Positions 50,601 to 59,207 of a stretch of 64,000 nucleotides of DNA are shown piece by piece (the stretch's first letter is position 1; each line of letters opens with the position of its first letter). The notes below the pieces were generated by a model. That model searched no databases and had not been told where the DNA came from. It saw nothing but the letters and a program-made list of their open reading frames with translations. The stretch is taken from the NCBI GenBank assembly GCA_947170265.1, contig CAMVSV010000001.1, positions 1 through 64,000 on the forward strand. The letters run 5' to 3'. The stretch is from an uncultured Prevotella sp. (lineage in GTDB: Bacteria; Bacteroidota; Bacteroidia; Bacteroidales; Bacteroidaceae). Made by a program: the position numbers and the translations under genes.

Positions 50601-51084
50601 TTGAATCATCCACCGGCATCACATATATATACTCATATCCATTGGCAAGTGTATTGGTACGATTTTCCATTGGATAAACAGGAGCGAGGAAGCGGTGGGA
50701 GTTATATTCTGTGTTATTATTCACAAGGTTGCTGCCTTTCCAGTCGTCATACTGGTTATTCTTTGGTGAACCCCACCCCAGACATGCACCACGGAGAAAC
50801 GGATTTACGTCGAAGCTCTGGAAACAATAATATCCAGAAGTTCCCTTAAATCTGAACTGCTTGCCATTGCTTTGCACCGGTTCAAGAATGTCGCTCATAA
50901 AGGCAGTCTTGGTGTTGTCAACATAATCGTAGTTGAACGTAAGAATCTCTCCTTGGTTGACATAGCAGACATTGTAGAATGTCACTGTTTGGTCGGCATA
51001 GCTTGCTGCTGACATCAAACAGGCTACTCCAAGAAGCATCATTTTCTGTTTTACCCTAAAATAGTTAATACCTGTCTTTTTCAT
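47644..51084 (-). CDS. large surface protein with LRR and carbohydrate-binding-like domains
   Basis: 1146 aa from the ATG at 51084 (MKKTGINYFRVKQKMM); the longer frame runs through its promoter (51148-51155). It has a signal peptide (ending SAASYA), a long N-terminal beta region, BspA-type leucine-rich repeats (NVIGSNAFANCSSLSSVTF and AIGDNAFKDC), and a CBM6-like domain (IIEAEDFNRGIS, GDWMNYTVNVPEKGGSYFFV, FSVYVDGEKM and FYCDNKLNFDYFTV). A further beta domain precedes the C-terminal GLRTTSPQKGIYIVNGKKMM tail, a sorting-like signal. It probably binds host or dietary glycans at the surface. The second small peptide gene follows after 3 bp. Confidence 0.85.
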   Translation of the reverse strand: MKKTGINYFRVKQKMMLLGVACLMSAASYADQTVTFYNVCYVNQGEILTFNYDYVDNTKTAFMSDILEPVQSNGKQFRFKGTSGYYCFQSFDVNPFLRGACLGWGSPKNNQYDDWKGSNLVNNNTEYNSHRFLAPVYPMENRTNTLANGYEYIYVMPVDDSKNGHGQLGNDVDFASDDLSWFRDTNGANFGYGHIWLVGSNDFGFPSVWAWKGDRCFKGWTYGDARDNFVPMTQTQRNKNVITIRTGQHLNTKSSNFAFKFFVSAMAWDGNGAQYSDGGFEGNTSTTAWFKWQGLSTTQNTSIDFLNLEQGGNISGVIKNDNEKNEAEKNSALPQLPLNYDLQFIVDLTNVTLSSDHASLPLELNIVNRPLLAENSNVASSCEVFLSGSLIDIEDNPQWSNDGVNNYTLADALRFQAGLLYAEQVNTNFNKMKISGSLTASDLNYLQYLLNNGKIKQLDLSDARLPELKIPDNFVANQGLTSLEAIVLPHYLNVIGSNAFANCSSLSSVTFTGTDTGGCTIASGAFKNCTSLTAASIEQILKTTPEVQESVFEGSLQANSSYEITIPSNISAIGDNAFKDCNITKVNVPAKYEAPTATAFSEDRVGVSFRDVNLPVVVGTDHIAIIEAEDFNRGISGSAYLFNHNSNLAQYYPYRSDVEGAPVWKVGKPSTDYHNCQSPAGEADKHLVIGDIEAGDWMNYTVNVPEKGGSYFFVFYVANSGGEGAFSVYVDGEKMISHENIGGDYDNCNESRTMSDIKLSKGKHVIQFYCDNKLNFDYFTVQRLYDWTDEDSDDSQAASEYDGLIPNVSASAFTTDPNHLEIAFAPVADYASEAERLQYIHEQYKGNDHGWKRLITKHLYENNSNSPVEARNFDVCNQELADVQLHRNFGNETNWETLVLPFDVYAGQDNVASSYNNPATVNTMENKIKHAAVYIGTAGDKLRFLNVGTHNADDDDYGSSDYMISAGTPFIVYLNKDQDLSTDAVNGDYVTFVDVDLKSNATPKNILIGDYWFCGTFNAIEKHDVPEGGLWAFSGDKIMHATKTAKFKGYRCWFQTAESATSESELFPYNVVTNNAATRELLFETVEQSYDSSDHPGDTTEEPLLVNGINNVRMETTNEIFTLTGLRTTSPQKGIYIVNGKKMMIK

Positions 51085-51147
51085 CAATTTAGTAAAGTGT
51101 TTGTAATATTGTATTCCATCACTTCTGAAACGTTTCAAAAAGCAGTG

Positions 51148-51155
51148 CAAAGTTA
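51148..51155 (-). promoter_or_regulatory. -7 promoter element of the large surface protein gene
   Basis: The minus strand reads TAACTTTG; the predicted leader to the ATG at 51084 is about 60 nt. Confidence 0.6.
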
Positions 51156-51471
51156 TTGCGAACATCTATATATATAAAAAGGTATAAAAGTTGTATTAAA
51201 GAAAAACTACACAAAGAGCCATAAACTGGGCATTTACAAGGGAAAATGTATTAGGTCTATATTTCTGAGTTTTCATACTAATAATGGGTGAGGGAAGTAA
51301 GACAAATCGGAAATAACTGAAATAACGAGATGAAACAATTACATATTTTCTTGATACAAAACAGTCAACCATAGCAATTCAAACACCTGACTATCAGCAT
51401 CTTCTTATTTAAATAACGGCAAAAACAGTAATACAAAACTTTAATTTCTTCAACAATGAGCCACTACGGGC

Positions 51472-51479
51472 TAATTTTG
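51472..51479 (+). promoter_or_regulatory. -7 promoter element of the glycan utilisation locus
   Basis: TAATTTTG, giving a leader of about 39 nt to the ATG at 51523. No clear -33 TTTG is seen, so an activator may be required. Confidence 0.5.
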
Positions 51480-51522
51480 CAGCAGAAAATTTATTTACTA
51501 ACTTAAAACAAAAAATAACATT

Positions 51523-52032
51523 ATGCATTCTATCAACTCCGCTTTTAAAGCAATGGCATTGTCGCTGATGATCTTGCCCGCGACGATGCTCACCGGATGT
51601 AGCGATGTGGACGACGGCAGTTATGTCGATCCCATCAAGCTCTCAGAGAAGGTGAACGGCAACTGGAGAGTGAACTCGGTAATACAAACCGATGTAGCTA
51701 ACGGAAAGGAACTGAACCTAACGGAAAAACTTGGATTCAGCACATTCAACATCCAACTTGGCGAGAACGGCTATTTCACCGTTGACGGCTCAGCACCTAA
51801 GCTGATACAGCTCAACGGTTCTTGGAAAACCGATTATGACTATGTGAAAAGCGACAACTCTGCCTCGTTGTTACTTCTTAATGATGGAACAAGCGAGCAG
51901 ACTCTGACCATCACGAAAACTCCCGGAGCAACAAGAGAACTGGAGTTGCGTGTAACTCATTTCAACAGTGGTGAGCCCTATGTGACCTATACCTATTCTC
52001 TGACCGATGCCAATGCACCAACAGAAGAATAA
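51523..52032 (+). CDS. lipoprotein of the glycan locus, DUF5004-like
   Basis: A 169-aa protein with a lipobox (MLTGCSD, Cys at about residue 26) and one lipocalin-like beta domain (VNGNWRVNSVIQTD, FNIQLGENGYFTVDG, LIQLNGSWKTDYDY and LELRVTHFN). It resembles DUF5004, small surface or periplasmic lipoproteins found beside SusC/SusD pairs. As first gene of the locus it is likely a surface glycan-binding or accessory protein. That role is inferred from position. Confidence 0.72.
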   Translation: MHSINSAFKAMALSLMILPATMLTGCSDVDDGSYVDPIKLSEKVNGNWRVNSVIQTDVANGKELNLTEKLGFSTFNIQLGENGYFTVDGSAPKLIQLNGSWKTDYDYVKSDNSASLLLLNDGTSEQTLTITKTPGATRELELRVTHFNSGEPYVTYTYSLTDANAPTEE

Positions 52033-52067
52033 CGCGACAAATACCATAAACACAAGAAAATACAATA

Positions 52068-53267
52068 ATGAGAAAAATTATATTTACTTTATTGACAATG
52101 GTGGCAATGACACTCAATGCCCAGACCATTGACCACGGGGCACCATCAAGGATGTGGACTGTTCCGGCAGTATTCTCTGTAGACCAAGAGGTTACTTTCT
52201 ATTTCGACATGACCGACACAGGCTTCAAAGAGGCCGTAGACCTTTATCTGTGGTGCTGGAACCCTTCAGAGCCCGATGCCGGAAACTGGGAAAACTCTTC
52301 CGACTTTGCAAAGCTCACCTATGAAGGAGACAACATATACAGCATGACAATGGTTCCAACAGAGTATTTCTCAAGCGGTGCATCAACAATGTCGGCACAG
52401 GAAGTATACAACTACTGCCAGACCGCCGACTGGCCAGGTTTCTGGTCGCGTCTGAAGACAAAAGACGGCAGCGAAGAGTCTGACGTGTTCCAGGCTCCCG
52501 ACTCAAGGTCGGAATGGGAAGACTTCAAATCATCAGGCAGCGCATATAAATTCTATTCTGGAATAAAAGCCACGGGCTTTACCGAAGCATTCACCATAGA
52601 TCAGCCTCTGACCATTGTCCTCGACCCTGCCCAGTTTACTGTTGCAGGCGTAAGCATGAACGACTTCACCCAGAAGGCTGGCTTTGAAAGCTTCCAGCTT
52701 CACTCAGGTCTGGACGATTGGACATATCTTCAGAACGTGGCGGTATGGGTTCCAGAATGTATGGAGCTAACGAAGATAAGCAAACAGACCAATGGCTACT
52801 ATACAATAAGCATGAAGTCGCCTTATGACTACTATCATTTCAATGTGACAGAGCAAAAAGAAACCGGACTGGAAACCGATACCGAGATTGAAAACCTGGC
52901 ATGGCTCGTTGTGGGCATCATCAATGGTGACTGGGGCGGCACGTCTGCCGACCAAAGCACAAAGGCAGGACAAGCTGTACCCTACCCTGACCCATCGTTC
53001 AGCTTCTTCCCAAGCACCATCGGTCTTAATGACATCATCACCCTTACACGCCAGTACAATGAAAAAACTGCTGGAGAACTCACCTATGAAATCACGGCTG
53101 GAGGAAAAACCATTACAGGTACACTCGATGGCAACCGCGACAAGCGCGAGGCTGTGATCAACTTGGTAGACCAATTCCAGAATGTTTCGGCTGAAAATAT
53201 AGAAATAGTTATCAAGAATGCTGGTGGAACAAATGTGGAAGAGATGATTTTACCTCTTGCCAAATGA
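52068..53267 (+). CDS. secreted protein of the glycan locus, unknown family
   Basis: A 399-aa protein with a signal peptide (about 1-18, ending TLNAQ) and no lipobox. Two strand-rich regions are visible (RMWTVPAVFSVDQEVTFYF, then LYLWCWNPSEPDAGNWEN; and TFSFFPSTIGLNDIITLTRQ as PSFSFFPSTIGLNDII), with many Trp and Tyr that could stack on sugars. It may correspond to DUF4961-type proteins seen next to SusCD, but I hold this weakly. It lies 35 bp after the lipoprotein gene and 57 bp before susC, in the same operon. Confidence 0.68.
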   Translation: MRKIIFTLLTMVAMTLNAQTIDHGAPSRMWTVPAVFSVDQEVTFYFDMTDTGFKEAVDLYLWCWNPSEPDAGNWENSSDFAKLTYEGDNIYSMTMVPTEYFSSGASTMSAQEVYNYCQTADWPGFWSRLKTKDGSEESDVFQAPDSRSEWEDFKSSGSAYKFYSGIKATGFTEAFTIDQPLTIVLDPAQFTVAGVSMNDFTQKAGFESFQLHSGLDDWTYLQNVAVWVPECMELTKISKQTNGYYTISMKSPYDYYHFNVTEQKETGLETDTEIENLAWLVVGIINGDWGGTSADQSTKAGQAVPYPDPSFSFFPSTIGLNDIITLTRQYNEKTAGELTYEITAGGKTITGTLDGNRDKREAVINLVDQFQNVSAENIEIVIKNAGGTNVEEMILPLAK

Positions 53268-53324
53268 AAAGTTCCTCGGATGATATAACATATAGATACA
53301 AAAATCATAACAAAAGAATAACAC

Positions 53325-56252
53325 ATGATACACCATAATATATATAAGGTGACAGGACTGTTGGTTATCGCATTGATAATGTTCTGTCAGAAAGTGTCGG
53401 CACAAGACTTCACTGCCAGCGGAACCGTTGTCGACAGCAGCAATGAGCCTCTCATTGGAGCTACAGTTAAGATAGTGGGAGAAAACACAGGTGCCGTTAC
53501 CGACATTGATGGACACTTCACTCTCGACTGTAGCAGCAACAGCACACTCGAGGTGTCGTACATAGGATATATCTCACAACAGGTAAAAGCATCTCAAGGC
53601 ATGAACATCATGCTCACAGAAGATGCAAAGATGCTTGAAGAGACTATTGTCGTGGGTGTGGGCTACGGTACCATGCGCAAGAGCGACCTCACCGGTGCCA
53701 TTACATCGGTTTCGGCAAAGGATCTGAAGAAGGGTGTCATTACAAGTGCCGAGCAAATGTTGCAAGGTAAGGTTGCCGGTCTGTCGGTTATACAAAGCTC
53801 TGGTGCTCCCGAAGCAGGTTCCAGTCTGCGTCTGCGCGGTGGAACGTCTCTGTCGGCAAGCAACCAACCACTCATCGTGGTAGACGGTATTCCCGGTGTT
53901 GACATAAACACTGTACAGCCCAATGAGATTGTGTCAATGGACGTACTGAAGGACGCCTCTGCCGCAGCCATCTATGGTAGCCGCGGTGCCAACGGCGTTA
54001 TTATCGTGACAACCAACCGTCAGGGCAGCGACGTGGAACAGAACTCCCTGCAATACAACGGTTATCTGGCTCTTGCAAGCGCAGCAAAGAATGTAGACAT
54101 GCTTTCTGCCAACCAGTGGCGTGGATATGTTCGCGAGCGCAACGTAGGAACAGCCCTCGACTTTGGAGGAGACGTTGACTATCAGAAGGAACTGCAGCGC
54201 ACTGCCATCTCACATAGCCACAACATCTCTTTCAGCAGCTCAAAGAAAGAACGCGGCTATAGGGCAGCCCTCACCTACTCCAACAACCAGGGTGTGATTA
54301 AACGCAACGACATGAATCAGCTTCAGGCAAGCGTGTCGGCATACCAGACAGCATGGAAGGGTAGACTCCACCTTGATGAAGGCATCAACGGAAGCTTCCA
54401 GAAATGGAACCCAATAGACACACGCATATTCGAACGAATGGTGAACCTCAACCCCACCTTCCCTGTCTATAACCCCGACGGAACATTCTCACAGCTCAAT
54501 GGTACAAATACCGAGAACCCTGTGGAACTCAACACCAACCGTGACGACAACCACAAGCGCCATCGTTTTCTCGGTTATGCCAAGGCTACACTCGACATAA
54601 TAGACGGTCTGACCTATACCATCAACACTTCATATGAGCAAAACAGCGTGAAGGGCGGCATATACAAGCCCACCTATGCACGCATGGAAGGACAAAGCAT
54701 GAACGGTTGGGGACAGCGCACTTATGAAGACTACACCAACAAGCAGCTTGAAACCTATCTCACCTACGACAAGAAATTCATTGAGAAACATCACATCAAC
54801 GTGATGGCAGGTTACTCCTATCTCGACAACAAGTATGAGGGTTTCGGAGCACAGCGCAAAGGCTTCGATACCGACGCATTCAAATACAACAACCTCGCAG
54901 CAGGAACCGATTTTGAGCTCGGTGATGTATACAGTTACAAGGGCGGCTACAGGCTTATCTCGTTCTTCGGACGTGCCAACTATAATTTCGACGACAGATA
55001 CATGCTCACCGCCACCCTACGTCACGACGGTTCCTCACGCTTCGGCAAGAACAACAAATGGGGCACCTTCCCATCTGTATCAGCGGCATGGCGCATCTCC
55101 AACGAGAAATTCATGGAATCAACAAGCAGCTGGCTCGATAACCTCAAGTTGCGTGCAGGATTTGGTGTAACAGGAAACCAGGAAGGCATTGGCGAATACA
55201 AGTCGCTGCCTACGATTGCTGTAGCTGGTGTAACCAAAGACCCCGTGACAGGAAAGTGGAAGAATACCTATGCACAAAACCAGAACCCCAACCCCGACCT
55301 CAAATGGGAACAGACTACACAGTGGAACATTGGTCTTGACTTTGCAATGTTCAACCGTCTGCGCGGTACGTTTGAATGGTACTTCAAGAAGACTTCCGAC
55401 CTGCTTTGGACATGTCAGGTGCCCACACCTCCGTATCCATATCCCACCATGCTCATGAACATTGGTGACCTTCAGAACACAGGTTTTGAACTTACACTCG
55501 GATACAACATCCTGCGCACCAAAGACTGGACTCTCGATGTAAACGGTTCTGTGTCATACAACCACCAGAAGATTACAAAGCTCGGCAACGATGCCTTTGA
55601 ACCTTCCGACCTGCAGGCCGGTTCACTCCATGACCTTCGCGGCATGTCAAACATGTATGCCCAGGTGATAAAAGAAGGTTACCCCGCCGGTGCTTTCTGG
55701 GGACCTAAGTGCTACGGCATTGACGAAGAGGGCAAATACATCATCAATAAAGACGAGGATGGTCACCCCATCAATGAATATCTTGGTTCAGCCATGCCGA
55801 AATGGAACCTCGGACTGTCAATCAACGCTACCTACCGCGACTTCGACCTCGCCGTTTCCGGCTATGGAATGTTTGGACAGAAAGTGCTCAACGCCACACG
55901 CATGGCAATGTATGATCCAACACGATTCCCCTCTCAGAACGTACCCGACGACTTCATGACCAGCGGTATAACAGACAATCCTACCTTCTCAAGCTACTTC
56001 ATTGAGAGCGGAGACTTCTTCCGTTTGCAGTCTGTCACTCTCGGCTATTCGCTGCCCAAGCCCGAGGTATTAGGCCTCTCACGCCTACGTTTCTATGCCA
56101 CCGTTGAAAACCTCTTCTGCATTACAGGCTATGAAGGTCTCGACCCAGAGGTGGCTGTTCCAGACAACGTGCTCAACAGCCCGGGCATTGAGAAGTTCAA
56201 CTCCTATCCTCGCCCCCGCACATGGTCGCTTGGAGTAAACATTGGATTCTAA
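53325..56252 (+). CDS. SusC-family TonB-linked outer-membrane transporter
   Basis: A 975-aa protein with a signal peptide, a carboxypeptidase-regulatory-like domain (about 25-105, ASGTVVDSSNEPLIGATVKI), a plug (about 115-235, LTGAITSVSAKDLKKG, SLRLRGGTSLSASNQPLIVV, DVLKDASAAAIYGSRGANGV) and a 22-strand-type barrel ending WSLGVNIGF. It imports oligosaccharides across the outer membrane together with the SusD lipoprotein encoded next (37 bp downstream). The length and all signature blocks are normal. Confidence 0.96.
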   Translation: MIHHNIYKVTGLLVIALIMFCQKVSAQDFTASGTVVDSSNEPLIGATVKIVGENTGAVTDIDGHFTLDCSSNSTLEVSYIGYISQQVKASQGMNIMLTEDAKMLEETIVVGVGYGTMRKSDLTGAITSVSAKDLKKGVITSAEQMLQGKVAGLSVIQSSGAPEAGSSLRLRGGTSLSASNQPLIVVDGIPGVDINTVQPNEIVSMDVLKDASAAAIYGSRGANGVIIVTTNRQGSDVEQNSLQYNGYLALASAAKNVDMLSANQWRGYVRERNVGTALDFGGDVDYQKELQRTAISHSHNISFSSSKKERGYRAALTYSNNQGVIKRNDMNQLQASVSAYQTAWKGRLHLDEGINGSFQKWNPIDTRIFERMVNLNPTFPVYNPDGTFSQLNGTNTENPVELNTNRDDNHKRHRFLGYAKATLDIIDGLTYTINTSYEQNSVKGGIYKPTYARMEGQSMNGWGQRTYEDYTNKQLETYLTYDKKFIEKHHINVMAGYSYLDNKYEGFGAQRKGFDTDAFKYNNLAAGTDFELGDVYSYKGGYRLISFFGRANYNFDDRYMLTATLRHDGSSRFGKNNKWGTFPSVSAAWRISNEKFMESTSSWLDNLKLRAGFGVTGNQEGIGEYKSLPTIAVAGVTKDPVTGKWKNTYAQNQNPNPDLKWEQTTQWNIGLDFAMFNRLRGTFEWYFKKTSDLLWTCQVPTPPYPYPTMLMNIGDLQNTGFELTLGYNILRTKDWTLDVNGSVSYNHQKITKLGNDAFEPSDLQAGSLHDLRGMSNMYAQVIKEGYPAGAFWGPKCYGIDEEGKYIINKDEDGHPINEYLGSAMPKWNLGLSINATYRDFDLAVSGYGMFGQKVLNATRMAMYDPTRFPSQNVPDDFMTSGITDNPTFSSYFIESGDFFRLQSVTLGYSLPKPEVLGLSRLRFYATVENLFCITGYEGLDPEVAVPDNVLNSPGIEKFNSYPRPRTWSLGVNIGF

Positions 56253-56289
56253 CACTAAATCAACATTTGAATATAACCAACGAATAATT

Positions 56290-57852
56290 ATGAAAGCAAG
56301 ATATATATTTTCGGCTCTGTGCATGGCAGCTCTTGCTGCTACATCGTGCACAGACCTAGATGAGACACTCTACGACAAGGTAACATTAGAGTCGTTTGGC
56401 AACCCTGAGGTGGCGGTTGAAAGCAATGTAACAAGTGCCTATGCGTCACTACGCGGCTACGGCTCGGGAACAGACGAAGGCAATGGTGTGAACTGCTACC
56501 CCACATGCGAATATGTGTTCTTCACCACCGAGTGCTCATCTGACGAAGCATGTATCCCTACCCGAGGCACCGACTGGTATGACGGCGGAAGGTATCAGGA
56601 GATGCAGTTCCACAGCTGGACTCCCGCCAACACTGGTGTGCTCTCACTCTGGAGATACAACTTCGTGGGAGTTTCCAAAATAAATTCAATAATGAACCAG
56701 ATAGAGCTCACCGACATTCCTGAGGAAGCAAAGACGGGTGCCATTGCCGAGTTGCGTGCACTCAGAGCCTATTACTATTACAACCTTCTCGATAACTTCG
56801 GCAACGTGCCCATCGTTTCCGACTTCAACACCGCTGAGTTGCCTAAGAACTCATCGCGCAAGGAGGTGTTTACATTCGTTGAAAAAGAACTACTTGAGGT
56901 TATTCCGCAGCTCAAGAGCGATATTCTCTACGGTCGCTTCACACAGAACGTAGCATACACTCTTCTGGCTCGTCTGTATCTCAACGCAGAGGTGTTCACA
57001 GGAACTCCACGGTGGCAAGACTGCCTCGATGCTTGCAACAAGGTGAAAGGCTATTCGCTTGCATCGAACTACAAGCAGAACTTCTTCATTGAAAACGAGA
57101 AATCGCCTGAGATTATCTTCGCCATTCAATACGACCATGCACAAGGCACCGTGGGCAACTATCTCGGTTCCATGTCATACCACTATAATCAGAAGCTGGC
57201 GTTCTCACCGACAGGCAACTGGCAATGGAGTGGCAACGGCATTTGCGCACAGCCCGGAATCTTCTCTTCCTATGAGGAAGGCGATGTTAGACGCGACCTC
57301 TCCATTCTTTCCGGCCAGCAGAAGAGTGCTGCCGACGGCAGTGACGTGCTCATGGACGACGGTTCACCGCTCAACTACACCGAAGAAATTGTTAACTATG
57401 TTGATGCCAAGCAAAACGAAGGCGTGAGACTTGACAAATATGAGTGGAGCGTGGACGATGCTTGGGAACGCGACAACGACTGGGTTCTCATGCGATATGC
57501 CGAGATACTCATGATGCAAGCTGAGGCAAGCTTCCGACTGGGATACGAAGGCGCTGCCCTGGGTTACATCAACCAGATACGCCAGAGAGCACATCTGCCG
57601 GCACTCACATCTCTCACACTCAACGACCTTGACAACGAGTGGAAGCACGAGTTTGTGTTTGAGGGACTACGCCGCAATGTGAACATACGCTTTGGCACCT
57701 ACTTCCAGCCATGGTGGGCTAAGGGTGACAGCTATGCTAAGGACAATGGCTACCCCATTGTTGACGAAAGCGACCATCACACAGCTATCTATCCCATACC
57801 ACAGGAAGAGATGCAGAAGAACCCAAATCTCGTTCAGAACCCGGGATATTGA
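56290..57852 (+). CDS. SusD/RagB-family glycan-binding lipoprotein
   Basis: 520 aa from the ATG at 56290; the frame starts at 56242 inside the susC end, but the signal peptide begins MKARYIFSALCMAALAATSC. The lipobox Cys is at about residue 20. SusD blocks include ELRALRAYYYYNLLDNFGNV, LLARLYLNAEVFTG, MRYAEILMMQAEASFRLG and the C-terminal YPIPQEEMQKNPNLVQNPGY. It caps the SusC channel and binds the glycan. A hairpin with a T-run follows (57871-57914), which may lower expression of the downstream enzymes. Confidence 0.95.
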   Translation: MKARYIFSALCMAALAATSCTDLDETLYDKVTLESFGNPEVAVESNVTSAYASLRGYGSGTDEGNGVNCYPTCEYVFFTTECSSDEACIPTRGTDWYDGGRYQEMQFHSWTPANTGVLSLWRYNFVGVSKINSIMNQIELTDIPEEAKTGAIAELRALRAYYYYNLLDNFGNVPIVSDFNTAELPKNSSRKEVFTFVEKELLEVIPQLKSDILYGRFTQNVAYTLLARLYLNAEVFTGTPRWQDCLDACNKVKGYSLASNYKQNFFIENEKSPEIIFAIQYDHAQGTVGNYLGSMSYHYNQKLAFSPTGNWQWSGNGICAQPGIFSSYEEGDVRRDLSILSGQQKSAADGSDVLMDDGSPLNYTEEIVNYVDAKQNEGVRLDKYEWSVDDAWERDNDWVLMRYAEILMMQAEASFRLGYEGAALGYINQIRQRAHLPALTSLTLNDLDNEWKHEFVFEGLRRNVNIRFGTYFQPWWAKGDSYAKDNGYPIVDESDHHTAIYPIPQEEMQKNPNLVQNPGY

Positions 57853-57870
57853 TTTATGGATAACAATGAC

Positions 57871-57916
57871 GAGTGTGGCTGATGAACAATAGGCACAAGC
57901 CACACTCGCTCTTTTT
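57871..57916 (+). terminator. terminator or attenuator between susD and the enzyme genes
   Basis: GAGTGTGGCT (57871-57880) pairs with AGCCACACTC (57898-57907), followed by GCTCTTTTTT. The next gene starts only 21 bp later on the same strand, so partial read-through is likely. Confidence 0.75.
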
Positions 57917-57936
57917 TGACACATAAACTGAAGAAA

Positions 57937-59199
57937 ATGAAATTATCAAAGACTATGGCTCTGCTGTTTGCTGCAATGCTAACCATCGCTGCATGCGGAA
58001 GCTCCGAAGACAACGTGGTAAGTCCACCGGAAACAGAAAATCCGGAAACGCCAAGCAACACTGACAACTCTGGAGAGACCAACAAACCAGGCGACACTGA
58101 CGAATCTGAAATGCCCGAACCCGTGCAATTGTCCAAAGACAACGACATGAAGCTTTTTGCTCACTACATGCCTTGGTTCGTCAAACCCTCGGCATCGGGA
58201 GTATGGAACCACTGGACCATGAGTACCAACGCATTGCAGACAGACCACAGCAACTTGGCGAGCCATTACTCTCCACTCATATCACCCTATGCCTCCAATG
58301 ACGAAGCCGTACTCGACTATCAATGCCTCATGATGAAATACTCAGGACTTGACGGAGTGATTATCGACTACATGGGAGAATCTGGGAAGAACGACTATGC
58401 TTCCATTGCTGCCAATACGAAAAAAATGGTTGCGGCAGCCACTAAAGCCGGACTGCAGTTTGCTATATGCTACGACGAGCAAACGGCCCTCTCATCATTT
58501 ACCTTCCCAGACCTGAACGATGCCAAAGACCAGGGACGCAGCGACATGAGATTTATCAGTAATAATTTTCTCAATCTTCCAAACTATGTCAAAGACAATG
58601 GCAAGCCCGTGCTGCTCATCTTCGGACCAGCACGCGTTAAAGGGAAAGCTAACTGGGAGTATATTACCGAGCCTCTTAATGGAGCCAAAGTCATTGTTCT
58701 AAACAACATGTCTGGAAACTATGGCAATGCCAGTGGTGAGTTTCTGTGGGTCAATCCCTCGCCTAACTACTCCAACGTCGGCAATTACGACATGTACATA
58801 GCAGGAGCCATGCCTGGTTTCTGGGATGTATACAAGCAATTCGGTCAGGGAGAAGGCTACACCACCTACGACCGTCAGGACGGAGCTCTATTCCTTCAGC
58901 AGCTCAACGCCGCCAAGGAAGCAGGCTTGAAATGGCTGCAGATTTCTACATGGAACGACTACGGTGAAGGTACTGTCATTGAGCCGACCAAGGAATTCGG
59001 ATACCAATATCTCACAATTCTCCAACAGTTTGCAAAAGTCAGCCTCACAGAGCAAGACCTCAAGCTCGTTGCACGATGGTATGAGCAGAGAATATCTAAG
59101 CCCACAAACAAGAGTGTGGCAAAGGCATACGCTTACCTTGCTGCCCTTGAGCGCGACAAAGCAATAAAGCTTTTAGATGAATTAGAAAAACAACAATAA
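57937..59199 (+). CDS. GH71/99-like glycoside hydrolase lipoprotein
   Basis: 420 aa from the ATG at 57937; the longer frame begins with TTG. The lipobox is LTIAACGSS (Cys at about residue 20), followed by an acidic Pro/Thr linker (about 30-65), then a TIM-barrel-like enzyme: KLFAHYMPWFVKPSASGVWN, LDGVIIDYMGESGKNDY, GLQFAICYDEQT and WLQISTWNDYGEGTVIEP. This resembles the GH71/GH99-like group (alpha-1,3-glucanases and endo-alpha-mannosidases). The exact family and substrate cannot be fixed by eye. The long linker suggests display at the cell surface. Confidence 0.78.
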   Translation: MKLSKTMALLFAAMLTIAACGSSEDNVVSPPETENPETPSNTDNSGETNKPGDTDESEMPEPVQLSKDNDMKLFAHYMPWFVKPSASGVWNHWTMSTNALQTDHSNLASHYSPLISPYASNDEAVLDYQCLMMKYSGLDGVIIDYMGESGKNDYASIAANTKKMVAAATKAGLQFAICYDEQTALSSFTFPDLNDAKDQGRSDMRFISNNFLNLPNYVKDNGKPVLLIFGPARVKGKANWEYITEPLNGAKVIVLNNMSGNYGNASGEFLWVNPSPNYSNVGNYDMYIAGAMPGFWDVYKQFGQGEGYTTYDRQDGALFLQQLNAAKEAGLKWLQISTWNDYGEGTVIEPTKEFGYQYLTILQQFAKVSLTEQDLKLVARWYEQRISKPTNKSVAKAYAYLAALERDKAIKLLDELEKQQ

Positions 59200-59207
59200 T
59201 CGGAAAA

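Larger units (their letters stand above)
51085..51522. other. divergent intergenic region between surface protein gene and glycan locus
   Basis: About 440 bp. It holds the minus-strand promoter TAACTTTG (51155-51148) for the surface protein and a plus-strand TAATTTTG (51472-51479) ahead of the glycan locus. The middle is AT-rich with no gene or clear structure. Confidence 0.6.
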
